A program made the translations under genes and the position numbers. Below are positions 1 through 5,103 of a stretch of 6,932 nucleotides of DNA, in pieces; the first letter of the stretch is position 1; each line of letters starts with the position of its first letter. The stretch spans positions 1 to 6,932 of the forward strand of contig JAAUOI010000160.1 of assembly GCA_012036375.1 (NCBI GenBank). The letters run 5' to 3'. Below the pieces are notes generated by a model. That model had not been told where the DNA came from. It saw only the letters and a program-made list of their open reading frames with translations, and ran no database searches. Source of the DNA: Allobrachymonas sp. Lineage in GTDB: Bacteria; Pseudomonadota; Gammaproteobacteria; Burkholderiales; Burkholderiaceae_C.

Positions 1-1
1 C

Positions 2-493
2 AGCCACCTCGCGGCATTCGCCGATTTGTATCCGTTGGAGGAGATCAGGATTTTCGGTCGCGGGCAGGAAAACGTAGAGAGACTTCGTCAGACGGCAAAT
101 GCTTCAGGAAAATCGGCGGTCGTTTGCGCCTCGGGTAAAGAAGCTGTGACAGGCGCCGATCTCATCGTCAGTTCCGTGACCTATTCGGCGACACTTGAGC
201 CGTTTCTTGACGCGAATTGGTTGAAACCCGGCTCATTTGCGGCAATTACCGACCTCGCCGCGCCGTGGAAAAAGGACAGCTTTGCGGCATTGGACCGAAT
301 CGTTATCGACGACATGCAGCAAGAAGCAGCGCTGCCGAACAAATTGGCGCCGCCCGACCTTATAACCGGGGATTTGGCCGGACTGGTGTTGGGTAAGTTC
401 AAAGGGCGAGAACGCGACGACGAGCGGTCCGCCTTCATCTTTCGGGGATATGCGCTGGGCGATCTTGCCGTGGTAGAGCAGCGGTCCGAATGA
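2..493 (+). CDS. Ornithine cyclodeaminase / mu-crystallin family protein, C-terminal fragment (5' end outside window)
   Basis: The frame is open from the window edge, so the gene starts upstream; the TTG at position 26 is not a credible start. Visible residues begin SHLAAFADLYPLEEIRIFGR, which in this family lies just after the glycine-rich NAD(P)-binding loop. Then come the Rossmann-fold segment ending GADLIVSSV and the C-terminal part with IVIDD and RSAFIFRGYALGDLA. Family members convert ornithine to proline with ammonia release, or act as related NAD(P)-dependent imino-acid reductases or dehydrogenases; the substrate cannot be told from this half. Family resemblance stops at about 469, and the last eight residues (VVEQRSE and its neighbour) are translated from DNA that reads better as a helicase fragment on the other strand. 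The natural C-terminus is therefore lost. Codon use (many GCG, TCG and CGG codons) differs from the genes after 1096, suggesting a different source. Confidence 0.75.
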   Translation, partial: SHLAAFADLYPLEEIRIFGRGQENVERLRQTANASGKSAVVCASGKEAVTGADLIVSSVTYSATLEPFLDANWLKPGSFAAITDLAAPWKKDSFAALDRIVIDDMQQEAALPNKLAPPDLITGDLAGLVLGKFKGRERDDERSAFIFRGYALGDLAVVEQRSE

Positions 494-622
494 GCGCAGT
501 TCCCGCGCCAGGCGCGTCCAGGGGCTGGACCACTGCGAGAAGACGATCGCCTTGCGGTTGCTGTTGGCCACCTCCTCCAGGTCGGCCAGGAGCTGCTCCA
601 GCTCGCGCTTGGATTGCGGCGC
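467..622 (-). pseudogene. Fragment of a SNF2/RapA-type helicase C-terminal domain
   Basis: Read on the minus strand, about 52 codons give SKRELEQLLADLEE, NRKAIVFSQW and GPLLYHGKIA in order. The VFSQW block followed some 20 residues later by a YHG block matches the start of the helicase C-terminal (second RecA) domain of SNF2-family ATPases. The ATPase N-lobe and the rest of the C-lobe are absent. The fragment is in frame with the tail of the ABC ATPase to its right. To its left it runs into DNA that encodes the ornithine cyclodeaminase-like protein on the opposite strand. Its codons are strongly GC-rich (CTG, GAG, GCC), unlike the adjoining transporter genes. The segment is too short to function. 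I read it as a foreign piece trapped between two junctions, either by recombination or by chimeric assembly. The match comes from motif recognition, not a database search. Confidence 0.55.
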
Positions 623-1091
623 GAGGCTGCTGGTGGGCTCATCGAGTAGTAACACCTGCGGCTGGCTCACACAAGCGCGCGCCGACGGCCAAGCGCTGCT
701 GCTGCCGCCTGAGAATGAGCGAGCGCGGCGCGAGCCCAAGTCCGCCAAATCGACTTGCTGTAGCGCCAGCGCCGCAGCAGTGTTGGCATCTGCCCAACGC
801 CGGCCTTGCAGCCAAGCCGCCAGCGCCACATTGGTCAGCACACTGGCGCGCAGCATCCAAGGGCGTTGTGCACCAAGCCTTGTTTGCGTGCATCGGCCTG
901 ATACACGCTACCTGCGTGGCTTCAGCTAAACCTTGCAACAAGCGCAGCAACGTGCTTTTGCCGCTGCCATTGGCACCCACCAAGGCCACGCATTCACCTT
1001 GCAGAATAGAAAAATTCAAGCCTTGCAAAGCCTGCACGCTTCCGAGCTGCACGCTGGCATCTTTCACACTGAGCATCACGGGCGCATTCAT
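623..1091 (-). pseudogene. tupC: Tungstate-type ABC transporter ATP-binding protein, frameshifted and truncated
   Basis: The ATG at 1091 lies 4 nt after the tupB stop and starts MNAPVMLSVKDASVQLGS. Walker A (GANGSGKST) is intact. After single-base corrections near 911, 869, 703 and 683 the protein reads on through ARKQGLV-H-QRPWMLRASV (Q-loop region), ARSFSGG-QQQRLAV (ABC signature) and PQVLLLDEPTSSL (Walker B and D-loop start). Three indels look like lost bases and one like a gained base; together they restore frame. Resemblance ends at about 623, before the H-loop histidine, where helicase-like sequence takes over. About the last quarter of an ABC ATPase is therefore missing. The subunit would energise uptake of tungstate (or molybdate) through TupB at the inner membrane. 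As written it cannot give a working protein. Either it is a pseudogene or this stretch was poorly sequenced or assembled; the otherwise well-preserved protein sequence favours recent damage or error. Confidence 0.75.
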
Positions 1092-1095
1092 ACTT

Positions 1096-1809
1096 CTAGG
1101 CTGCCAACATCTCGCGCTGCTCGCGCTGGCCTTTGATGAGCGCCACCAGTGCATTCAAGGCCAACACGATCAGCATCAACACCATCCCCAAGCCGAGCGC
1201 CAACGGCAAATCGCCTTTGCTGGTCTCTAAGGCAATCGCCGTCGTCATGACCCGGGTGAAGCCATCAATATTGCCGCCCACCATCATCACCGCACCCACC
1301 TCGGCAATGGCGCGGCCAAAAGCGGCTATTCCAATTGTGAGCAGCACAAATCTTTCGTCCAGCAGCATCAGCAGGCCGCGCATGCCGCGTCCTGCGCCCA
1401 TGCTACGCAGTTGCTCGCCATGCGCTCCATCAGCCTCTTCTATCGTTTGCCGCACCCAAGCCGCCACGATCGGCAACACCAACACCGTCTGCGCCAACAC
1501 CATCGCCTTGAATGAAAACAGCCAACCCAGAAACCCCAGCGGCCCGCTGCGCGAGAGCAGCAAATACACCAGCAGCCCGACCACGACGGAGGGCAGTGCC
1601 AACCAAGCGTTGAGCGCGACCACCAGCAGGCCACGCCCTTTGAATTGAGCAATCGCTAACCAAGTACCAAGTGCTGCCCCTATCGCAAAACCCAACAGCG
1701 TGGCCAAACTGCTCACTGCCAAGGATCGGCCAATGATTGCCCAGAGCGCTGCATCGCCTGAGGCGATGAGTTGTAGGGCGGTGGAGAAACTGTCTTGAAG
1801 AGAATTCAC
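1096..1809 (-). CDS. tupB: Tungstate ABC transporter permease (TupB-like)
   Basis: An intact 237-residue integral membrane protein, the usual length for TupB-type permeases. It begins with GTG at 1809 (MNSLQDSFSTALQLIASGD); the Shine-Dalgarno sequence is weak. Hydrophobic helices lie roughly at residues 22-54, 60-85, 95-120, 155-180 and 205-230. The cytoplasmic coupling loop carries the EAA-like segment EQLRSMGAGRGMRGLLMLLD, which contacts the ATPase. The segment IAAFGRAIAEVGAVMMVGGNI is highly characteristic of this subfamily. It should form the transmembrane channel that takes tungstate delivered by a periplasmic TupA. Its stop lies 4 nt before the ATPase start, so the two are one transcription unit. 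No tupA is visible upstream within the window; the 230 bp before it contain a ModE-like dyad. Molybdate permease ModB is the main alternative, but the sequence looks closer to TupB. Confidence 0.88.
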   Translation of the reverse strand: MNSLQDSFSTALQLIASGDAALWAIIGRSLAVSSLATLLGFAIGAALGTWLAIAQFKGRGLLVVALNAWLALPSVVVGLLVYLLLSRSGPLGFLGWLFSFKAMVLAQTVLVLPIVAAWVRQTIEEADGAHGEQLRSMGAGRGMRGLLMLLDERFVLLTIGIAAFGRAIAEVGAVMMVGGNIDGFTRVMTTAIALETSKGDLPLALGLGMVLMLIVLALNALVALIKGQREQREMLAA

Positions 1810-1857
1810 TGACTTGATGCTATGCCGCGTTTGTGCTGGAGGCTATTGGGATTGGCG

Positions 1858-1881
1858 AGTTATGAAATGGTTTTCATAGCG
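1858..1881 (-). promoter_or_regulatory. ModE-like operator upstream of tupB
   Basis: On the minus strand the site reads CGCTAT-N12-ATAACT, 24 bp in all, and ends about 48 bp before the tupB GTG. It contains a perfect inner dyad, TATGAAA-N4-TTTCATA (1861-1878). The classical ModE consensus has half-sites CGCTATATA and TATATAACG separated by 6 bp, so its CGCTAT and ATAACG blocks are also spaced 12 bp apart; 11 of those 12 outer bases match here. ModE-family (and TunR-type) regulators repress molybdate and tungstate uptake genes when the oxyanion is bound, which suits the downstream gene. The inner half-site bases fit poorly. The assignment rests on consensus, spacing and context. Confidence 0.5.
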
Positions 1882-1920
1882 TTTTTTTAAGATTGCGCGG
1901 GTTGGTTATTTGCTCTCTGT

Positions 1921-1947
1921 GGCCTGCGTGCGCCCTGTGCGCAGGCC
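1921..1947 (+). terminator. GC-rich hairpin followed by a short T run (possible terminator)
   Basis: GGCCTGCG (1921-1928) pairs perfectly with CGCAGGCC (1940-1947) around an 11-nt loop, followed on the plus strand by GTTTTG. The shape is that of a weak plus-strand intrinsic terminator, but no plus-strand gene is seen upstream. On the minus strand it lies before tupB and has no T run; there it could form a structure in a long leader transcript or block read-through from the ybaK side. The hairpin itself is certain; its role is open. Confidence 0.35.
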
Positions 1948-2095
1948 GTTTTGTAGCGAACTTATGCCGTCACCGAGCGCTGGGCTGTAGGTCAGGGCAA
2001 ACGAAGTCACAACGCGGCTGCGTCAAGTCGTCACGGCGCAAACAAGTTGGCGGTCATGACCAATTTCGCGCGAAGTATTTTTGAGTAGCCAACAA

Positions 2096-2248
2096 GGCCG
2101 CGTGGCATGGGGGCACTGCGGCCTGCGATTTGTGGCGGGCGAAGCACTGCAAACGCTTGCGTTTTCAACGCGTCTTCACGCGGCAAGTGCCGCGTAACTC
2201 TTCGCACGACAGTATGAGCAGGACGCAGTGCCCCCATGCCACGCGGCC
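2096..2248. repeat. 153-bp inverted-repeat element with 31-bp arms (MITE- or REP-like hairpin element)
   Basis: Arm 2096-2126 and arm 2218-2248 are reverse complements at 30 of 31 positions: the outer 25 bp are perfect, then one mismatch (2121/2223), then 5 more pairs. The 91-bp interior holds further nested pairing: GCGAAG (2139-2144) with CTTCGC (2200-2205), a small hairpin AAACG-CTTG-CGTTT (2151-2164), and ACGCGGCA (2178-2185) against TGCCGCGT (2188-2195). The whole unit can fold as one long branched hairpin in DNA or RNA. It begins 103 bp past the ybaK stop, between two genes on the same strand. No transposase and no clear target-site duplication are visible. It could be a non-autonomous mobile repeat, a dispersed REP-type element, or a structure stabilising or ending the ybaK-side mRNA. 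Confidence 0.75.
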
Positions 2249-2350
2249 GCTCTATGCCAAAGAAACCCTCAGCACACCAACCAAGCACTACAAATACAAT
2301 AGCACTCCACGCACATTCCACGCCGGCCACAGCCCCAAAACGCTTAAAAA

Positions 2351-2845
2351 TCAAGCCTCTTCCAGCGCACACTGCACCGGTACAGCACCAAGCAACTCCA
2401 CGCACACCTTCGGGTCAAGGCTCACCAAATAGCCACGCCGCCCGCCATTGATAAAAATACGCGGCAACGACAGAATCGTCACTTCGATATACACAGGCAT
2501 CTCGCGCTTCGTAGCAAACGGCGACGTGCCGCCCACCAAATAACCCGAGTGTTTATTCGCCACTTCCGGCTTACATGGCTCCACAGTTTTGCGCCCAATC
2601 TGCCGCGCCAAATTCTTCGTGCTCACCTTGCGGTTGCCATGCATCAGCACCACCAAAGGCTTGGCCGATTCATCTTGCATGATGAGCGTTTTAACCACGA
2701 TGAACGGGTCTTGCCCAAGCACTTGTGCGCTGTGGTTCGCACCACCGTGCTCCAGGTATTCGTAAGGATGCTCAGTGAATTCGACCTTGTGCGCTTTGAG
2801 CAAAGCCGTGGCGGGCGTTTCGCTCACATGGTTATTCTTGCTCAT
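2351..2845 (-). CDS. ybaK: YbaK-type aminoacyl-tRNA deacylase (Cys-tRNA(Pro) deacylase)
   Basis: A 164-residue single-domain protein, the normal length for YbaK. It hydrolyses misacylated Cys-tRNA(Pro) in trans, clearing cysteine wrongly attached to tRNA(Pro) by prolyl-tRNA synthetase in the cytoplasm. Visible family marks are FIVVKTLIM with the conserved lysine at residue 52, LVVLMHGNRKVSTKNLAR, and the signature GYLVGGTSPFATKREMPVYI (residues 101-120), followed by INGGRRGYLVSLDP, where the glycine-rich turn helps shape the active site. The ATG overlaps the stop of the upstream M48 peptidase gene in an ATGA arrangement, so it is probably translationally coupled to that gene and is the last gene of the cluster. 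Nothing is missing or unusual. Other members of the YbaK/ProX superfamily act on Ala-tRNA(Pro), but the length and motif set favour YbaK. Confidence 0.93.
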   Translation of the reverse strand: MSKNNHVSETPATALLKAHKVEFTEHPYEYLEHGGANHSAQVLGQDPFIVVKTLIMQDESAKPLVVLMHGNRKVSTKNLARQIGRKTVEPCKPEVANKHSGYLVGGTSPFATKREMPVYIEVTILSLPRIFINGGRRGYLVSLDPKVCVELLGAVPVQCALEEA

Positions 2846-3711
2846 GGCTTGGCAGGTGGCTCGATGCGTTGAAGTGTGGCGGGCAATGGAGTGCTTGTGC
2901 CCACAAGTGTCCAGCCATTGCGCTGCGCCAAATCGCGCGCGGCTTGCAGGCGATCTTGCGTGAGCGGATGCGAGCGCATCAAGCCTGCGCTTCGCATGGC
3001 TTCGGGCAATTTGGCCTCTTCTTTCTGCAAAGTATCAAAAAGCTGGGTATAGCCCGCGCCATGCCCATACAAAGCCACAACGGCCGCCAGCGCCGAAGCA
3101 TCGGCCTCGTTCTCGTGATCGCGCGAATAGCTCATCAGCGCCGCTTGCGAAGCCACACCGAATACCGATTGCGCAGCTCTGCCGCCCGCATCAGCTGAGA
3201 GCATCGTCAGCGCCAAGGCAATCGCTACGCCGCGCCCCGAGCTGGCCGCCACATGCCGATGTTTCACATGCGCGATCTCATGCGCCAACAAAGTAGCCAG
3301 CGCCTCTTCGCTGGGCAACTTGTTGAGCAAGCCGGAATACACCACCACATGCCCGCCGATCGTTGCATAGGCATTCACAGCACGCGATGGCTCTAAGCGC
3401 ACTTGAATTTGCACGCCATCCGGCATCTGCATCTTGGCTGACACGCGATCAGCCAGCGCCTGCAAGGCCGCATGCTGTGCAGCATAAGCAGGATTTTTTG
3501 CGCCGATATTGAGGCGTTGCGCCATAGCCAACTCATAGCGAAATGGAATTTTCGGCGCGAGCCAGCCTGCCAGAAAGGTCAACACCACCAGCAGCGCTGT
3601 AAAGCTGATCAGCCCTGCCCCAATCAGCCAAGCAAACTCGCGTAGCGGATGCTCTTGACTGGTGTTGATGCCCTCATCGGGCAAGCGATTTTCTAGCGTA
3701 GGAGCGGTCAT
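2842..3711 (-). CDS. Membrane-anchored M48-family zinc metallopeptidase
   Basis: A 289-residue protein. Residues 1-25 are polar, residues 27-50 form one strong hydrophobic helix (WLIGAGLISFTALLVVLTFL), and the rest is the peptidase domain, presumably on the periplasmic side. HEIAH at 144-148 supplies two zinc-binding histidines and the catalytic glutamate. ENEAD at 200-204 fits the EXXXD motif, whose first glutamate (E200) is the third zinc ligand. A conserved NAYATIGGHVVVYSGLL strand (113-129) precedes the active site, and RSHPLTQDR (246-254) matches the SHP block of BepA/Oma1-like peptidases. Such enzymes degrade misfolded or misassembled envelope proteins. There are no TPR repeats, so it is not a full BepA. 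The gene starts 21 nt after the stop of the membrane YbjQ paralogue and overlaps ybaK by 4 nt, indicating one operon. The natural substrate is unknown. Confidence 0.9.
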   Translation of the reverse strand: MTAPTLENRLPDEGINTSQEHPLREFAWLIGAGLISFTALLVVLTFLAGWLAPKIPFRYELAMAQRLNIGAKNPAYAAQHAALQALADRVSAKMQMPDGVQIQVRLEPSRAVNAYATIGGHVVVYSGLLNKLPSEEALATLLAHEIAHVKHRHVAASSGRGVAIALALTMLSADAGGRAAQSVFGVASQAALMSYSRDHENEADASALAAVVALYGHGAGYTQLFDTLQKEEAKLPEAMRSAGLMRSHPLTQDRLQAARDLAQRNGWTLVGTSTPLPATLQRIEPPAKP

Positions 3712-3732
3712 GGATGCGCAAGCGCCAGCAGT

Positions 3733-4197
3733 TTAAGAACCCGCAGTCGCCATGGGCAAGAGCGCCGTGCCATAAGCCATCACTTCCATCGAGGGCGTGC
3801 CTGCACCAGAGATTTGCGCGGTTTCGTAGCGCACACCAATCACCAGCGAGCTGCCTTTCGCCTTGGCCTGCTCTTTGAGGCGCAGCAAGGCTTCGCGCCG
3901 TGCGCGATCCAGCAAACTTTCATAGCCCTTGAAGCGCCCACCAAACAAATTGCGAAAGCCAGCGACAAAGGTTTTGAAATAGTCAGAAGACACCACCACT
4001 GCGCCGCTCACCAAAGTAAAGCGCTCCGATGACACGCCAACTGGCGGAAACCGAGTGGTGAGCGCCACGATATTTTTAAGCTGACGCTCGCGCTGGCGAA
4101 TCGAAGCGTAATGCCTCTTTTCCAGCATTTGCCCCACCACATAGCCCACCAAGAGCAGCAGCGCGGGAAGAATGATGTTGACGATCAGTTCCAACAT
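3733..4197 (-). CDS. YbjQ-family (UPF0145) protein with N-terminal membrane anchor
   Basis: A 154-residue protein. Residues 3-22 form one hydrophobic helix (ELIVNIILPALLLLVGYVVG), followed by a basic charged linker (KRHYASIRQRERQLKNI) and then a YbjQ-type domain from about residue 50. That domain shows GAVVVSSDYFKTFVAGFRN, LFGGRFKGYESLLDRARREA and VIGVRYETAQIS, ending MEVMAYGTALL. These are the core family blocks. YbjQ domains form small oligomers and are sometimes labelled heavy-metal-binding, but their function is not established. It starts 6 nt after the stop of the soluble paralogue (4204-4530), and the two share the same aligned blocks, so they look like an old tandem duplication in which one copy gained a membrane anchor. 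The M48 peptidase follows 21 nt downstream, hinting at a shared envelope role. Confidence 0.85.
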   Translation of the reverse strand: MLELIVNIILPALLLLVGYVVGQMLEKRHYASIRQRERQLKNIVALTTRFPPVGVSSERFTLVSGAVVVSSDYFKTFVAGFRNLFGGRFKGYESLLDRARREALLRLKEQAKAKGSSLVIGVRYETAQISGAGTPSMEVMAYGTALLPMATAGS

Positions 4198-4203
4198 CGC
4201 AGC

Positions 4204-4530
4204 TTATGCTCCGAGGCGCTCAATCGTCACAGCCGAGCCATAGGCCAAAATTTCAGCCGCACCCATGGTGATGGAAGTGGTCACAAAGCGCACATTGAGG
4301 ACGGCATTCGCCCCCATGCTTTTAGCTTCTTGCTTCATCCGCTCCACGGCTTCATCGCGGGCTTCTTGCATCAGCTCCGTGTAGGCTTTAAGCTCGCCGC
4401 CCACGATATTTTTCAAGCCCGAAAGAATGTCTTTACCCGCATGCTTGGCACGCACCGTGCTGCCCTGCGCAATGCCTAAATGCCCTGTGATGCGATGCCC
4501 TGGCACCATTTCTAAATTACTCACCAACAT
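4204..4530 (-). CDS. YbjQ-family (UPF0145) soluble protein
   Basis: A 108-residue protein, the usual length for a stand-alone YbjQ. The start MLVSNLEMVPGHRI at 4530 is supported by GAGGAAG at 4534-4540, 3 nt before the ATG. Family blocks are GHLGIAQGSTVRAKHAGKDI, LKNIVGGELKAYTELMQEA, RDEAVERMKQEAKSMGANAV and NVRFVTTSITMGAAEILAYG. No signal peptide or membrane segment is seen, so it is cytoplasmic. Function in this family is unknown; structures show small beta-rich oligomers, and a metal-binding role has been proposed in domain names only. It begins 41 nt after the CBS-domain gene and ends 6 nt before the anchored paralogue. The tight spacing and shared fold suggest the two proteins may form a mixed complex, which is inference. 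Confidence 0.88.
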   Translation of the reverse strand: MLVSNLEMVPGHRITGHLGIAQGSTVRAKHAGKDILSGLKNIVGGELKAYTELMQEARDEAVERMKQEAKSMGANAVLNVRFVTTSITMGAAEILAYGSAVTIERLGA

Positions 4531-4571
4531 GATCTTCCTCTCTGTTTCAATGGATATTCAGGACAGGGCTC

Positions 4572-5024
4572 TTAGCCCTCTTTGCCTTCTTCCTCCGGCC
4601 AATCGCGGATATAAGCCTTGAGCATTTTGTTTTCAAAATTTTGCGCATCCACTACGGCCTTGGCCACATCGTAAAAGCTGATGACACCCATCAGCATGCG
4701 GTTGTCGATCACGGGCATATAGCGAGCGTGACGCTCCAGCATCATGCGGCGCACTTCATCGAGCTCGGTCTCGGGCGTACAGATCAGCGGGCCGTCATCC
4801 ATCGCGCGGTAGACCGTGGAGCTACCCACCGTGCCGCCATTTTTATTGATCGCCAGAATCACCTCGCGAAAGGTGAGCATGCCCACCACGAGGCCGTGGC
4901 TCATGACCACCAGCGAGCCAATGTCCTTCTCGGCCATGAGGCTCATGGCATCCTGCAAACTGTCTTCCGGCGTGGTGGTGTAAAGCGTGCCGCCCTTAAC
5001 GCGCAAAATGTCTCTGACTTTCAT
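4572..5024 (-). CDS. Twin CBS-domain protein
   Basis: A 150-residue protein made of two CBS modules, about residues 8-63 (TTTPEDSLQDAMSLMAEKDI through VGMLTFREVI) and 75-130 (CTPETELDEVRRMMLERHAR through LMGVISFYDVAKAV), then a short acidic tail. Stand-alone pairs of this kind bind adenine nucleotides (AMP, ATP, S-adenosylmethionine) in the cleft between modules and act as energy or ligand sensors; partner and ligand here are unknown. The start chosen is the ATG at 5024 (MKVRDIL), preceded at ideal spacing by GAGGAG (5031-5036). The frame stays open upstream to 5105, but that part would overlap the neighbour's start and does not look conserved. The stop lies inside a small AGGGCT/AGCCCT hairpin (4565-4579) with no T run. 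It is divergent from metY, and lies upstream of, possibly co-transcribed with, the YbjQ genes. Confidence 0.9.
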   Translation of the reverse strand: MKVRDILRVKGGTLYTTTPEDSLQDAMSLMAEKDIGSLVVMSHGLVVGMLTFREVILAINKNGGTVGSSTVYRAMDDGPLICTPETELDEVRRMMLERHARYMPVIDNRMLMGVISFYDVAKAVVDAQNFENKMLKAYIRDWPEEEGKEG

Positions 5025-5030
5025 TGCAAA

Positions 5031-5036
5031 CTCCTC
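5031..5036 (-). promoter_or_regulatory. Ribosome binding site that fixes the CBS gene start
   Basis: GAGGAG on the minus strand lies 6 nt before the ATG at 5024. It supports MKVRDIL as the true N-terminus over the longer open frame that extends to 5105. Confidence 0.8.
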
Positions 5037-5093
5037 GTTCGATCTGTGTAAATATAGCTCACAATGAAGCGACTGCTTTGAAGATTTGTCTCT

Positions 5094-5099
5094 AGGAAA
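5094..5099 (+). promoter_or_regulatory. Ribosome binding site that fixes the metY start
   Basis: AGGAAA lies 4 nt before the ATG at 5104. It favours MPGYSDPGF as the N-terminus over the in-frame TTG at 5086, which would overlap this site. Confidence 0.75.
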
Positions 5100-5103
5100 C
5101 ACC

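Larger units (their letters stand above)
1810..2350. other. Gene-free intergenic stretch between ybaK and tupB
   Basis: I see no convincing gene in these 541 bp. The open frames here have no recognisable domain, and the longest one on the minus strand (2405 to 2031) runs through both arms of an inverted repeat. From right to left the stretch holds about 100 bp of plain sequence after the ybaK stop, the 153-bp inverted-repeat element (2096-2248), two 10-bp perfect palindromes (TTCGCGCGAA at 2065-2074 and GGTCATGACC at 2052-2061), a GC-rich hairpin (1921-1947), and the ModE-like dyad (1858-1881) before tupB. Confidence 0.6.
5025..5103. promoter_or_regulatory. Divergent promoter region between the CBS gene and metY
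   Basis: This 79-bp gap must drive the CBS gene leftwards and metY rightwards unless transcripts arrive from further away. The only AT-rich block is 5048-5056 (GTAAATATA). On the minus strand it reads TATATTTAC, a fair -10 element about 27 bp before the CBS ATG. On the plus strand TAAATA at 5049-5054 could serve metY, with a weak TTGCAA at 5024-5029. Neither has a good -35 at 17 bp. If both are used, the two promoters overlap. I see no SAM riboswitch or clear MetR-type palindrome. Confidence 0.3.

Noticed and set aside
233..856. Continuous minus-strand open frame of 207 codons as one genuine protein
   Set aside because: It strings together the middle of an ABC ATPase, a helicase fragment and the antisense of an ornithine cyclodeaminase-like gene; no single protein is described by it.
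490..1230. Plus-strand open frame of 246 codons opposite the ATPase
   Set aside because: It is the antisense of the ABC ATPase and the end of tupB, with low-complexity Ala/Arg/His-rich composition and no domain.
1133..1648. Plus-strand 171-codon open frame opposite tupB
   Set aside because: It is the antisense of a clear integral membrane permease and has no independent support.
1893..2084. Plus-strand 63-codon open frame
   Set aside because: It spans the 1921 hairpin, lacks a credible ribosome binding site and resembles no protein.
2031..2405. Minus-strand open frame of 124 codons between ybaK and tupB
   Set aside because: It passes through both arms of the inverted repeat (its RGMGALRP and SAPMPRG stretches come from the two arms) and overlaps the ybaK end; the frame is a by-product of the repeat.
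2130..2451. Plus-strand open frames of 71-100 codons after the inverted repeat
   Set aside because: They run into the antisense of ybaK, have no ribosome binding site and show no family features.
4565..4579. AGGGCT-CTT-AGCCCT hairpin as a terminator between the CBS and YbjQ genes
   Set aside because: The stem is only 6 bp, overlaps the CBS stop codon and has no T run on either strand.
5086..5103. TTG at 5086 as the metY start
   Set aside because: It would place the AGGAAA ribosome binding site inside the gene; the ATG at 5104 matches the usual MetY N-terminus.
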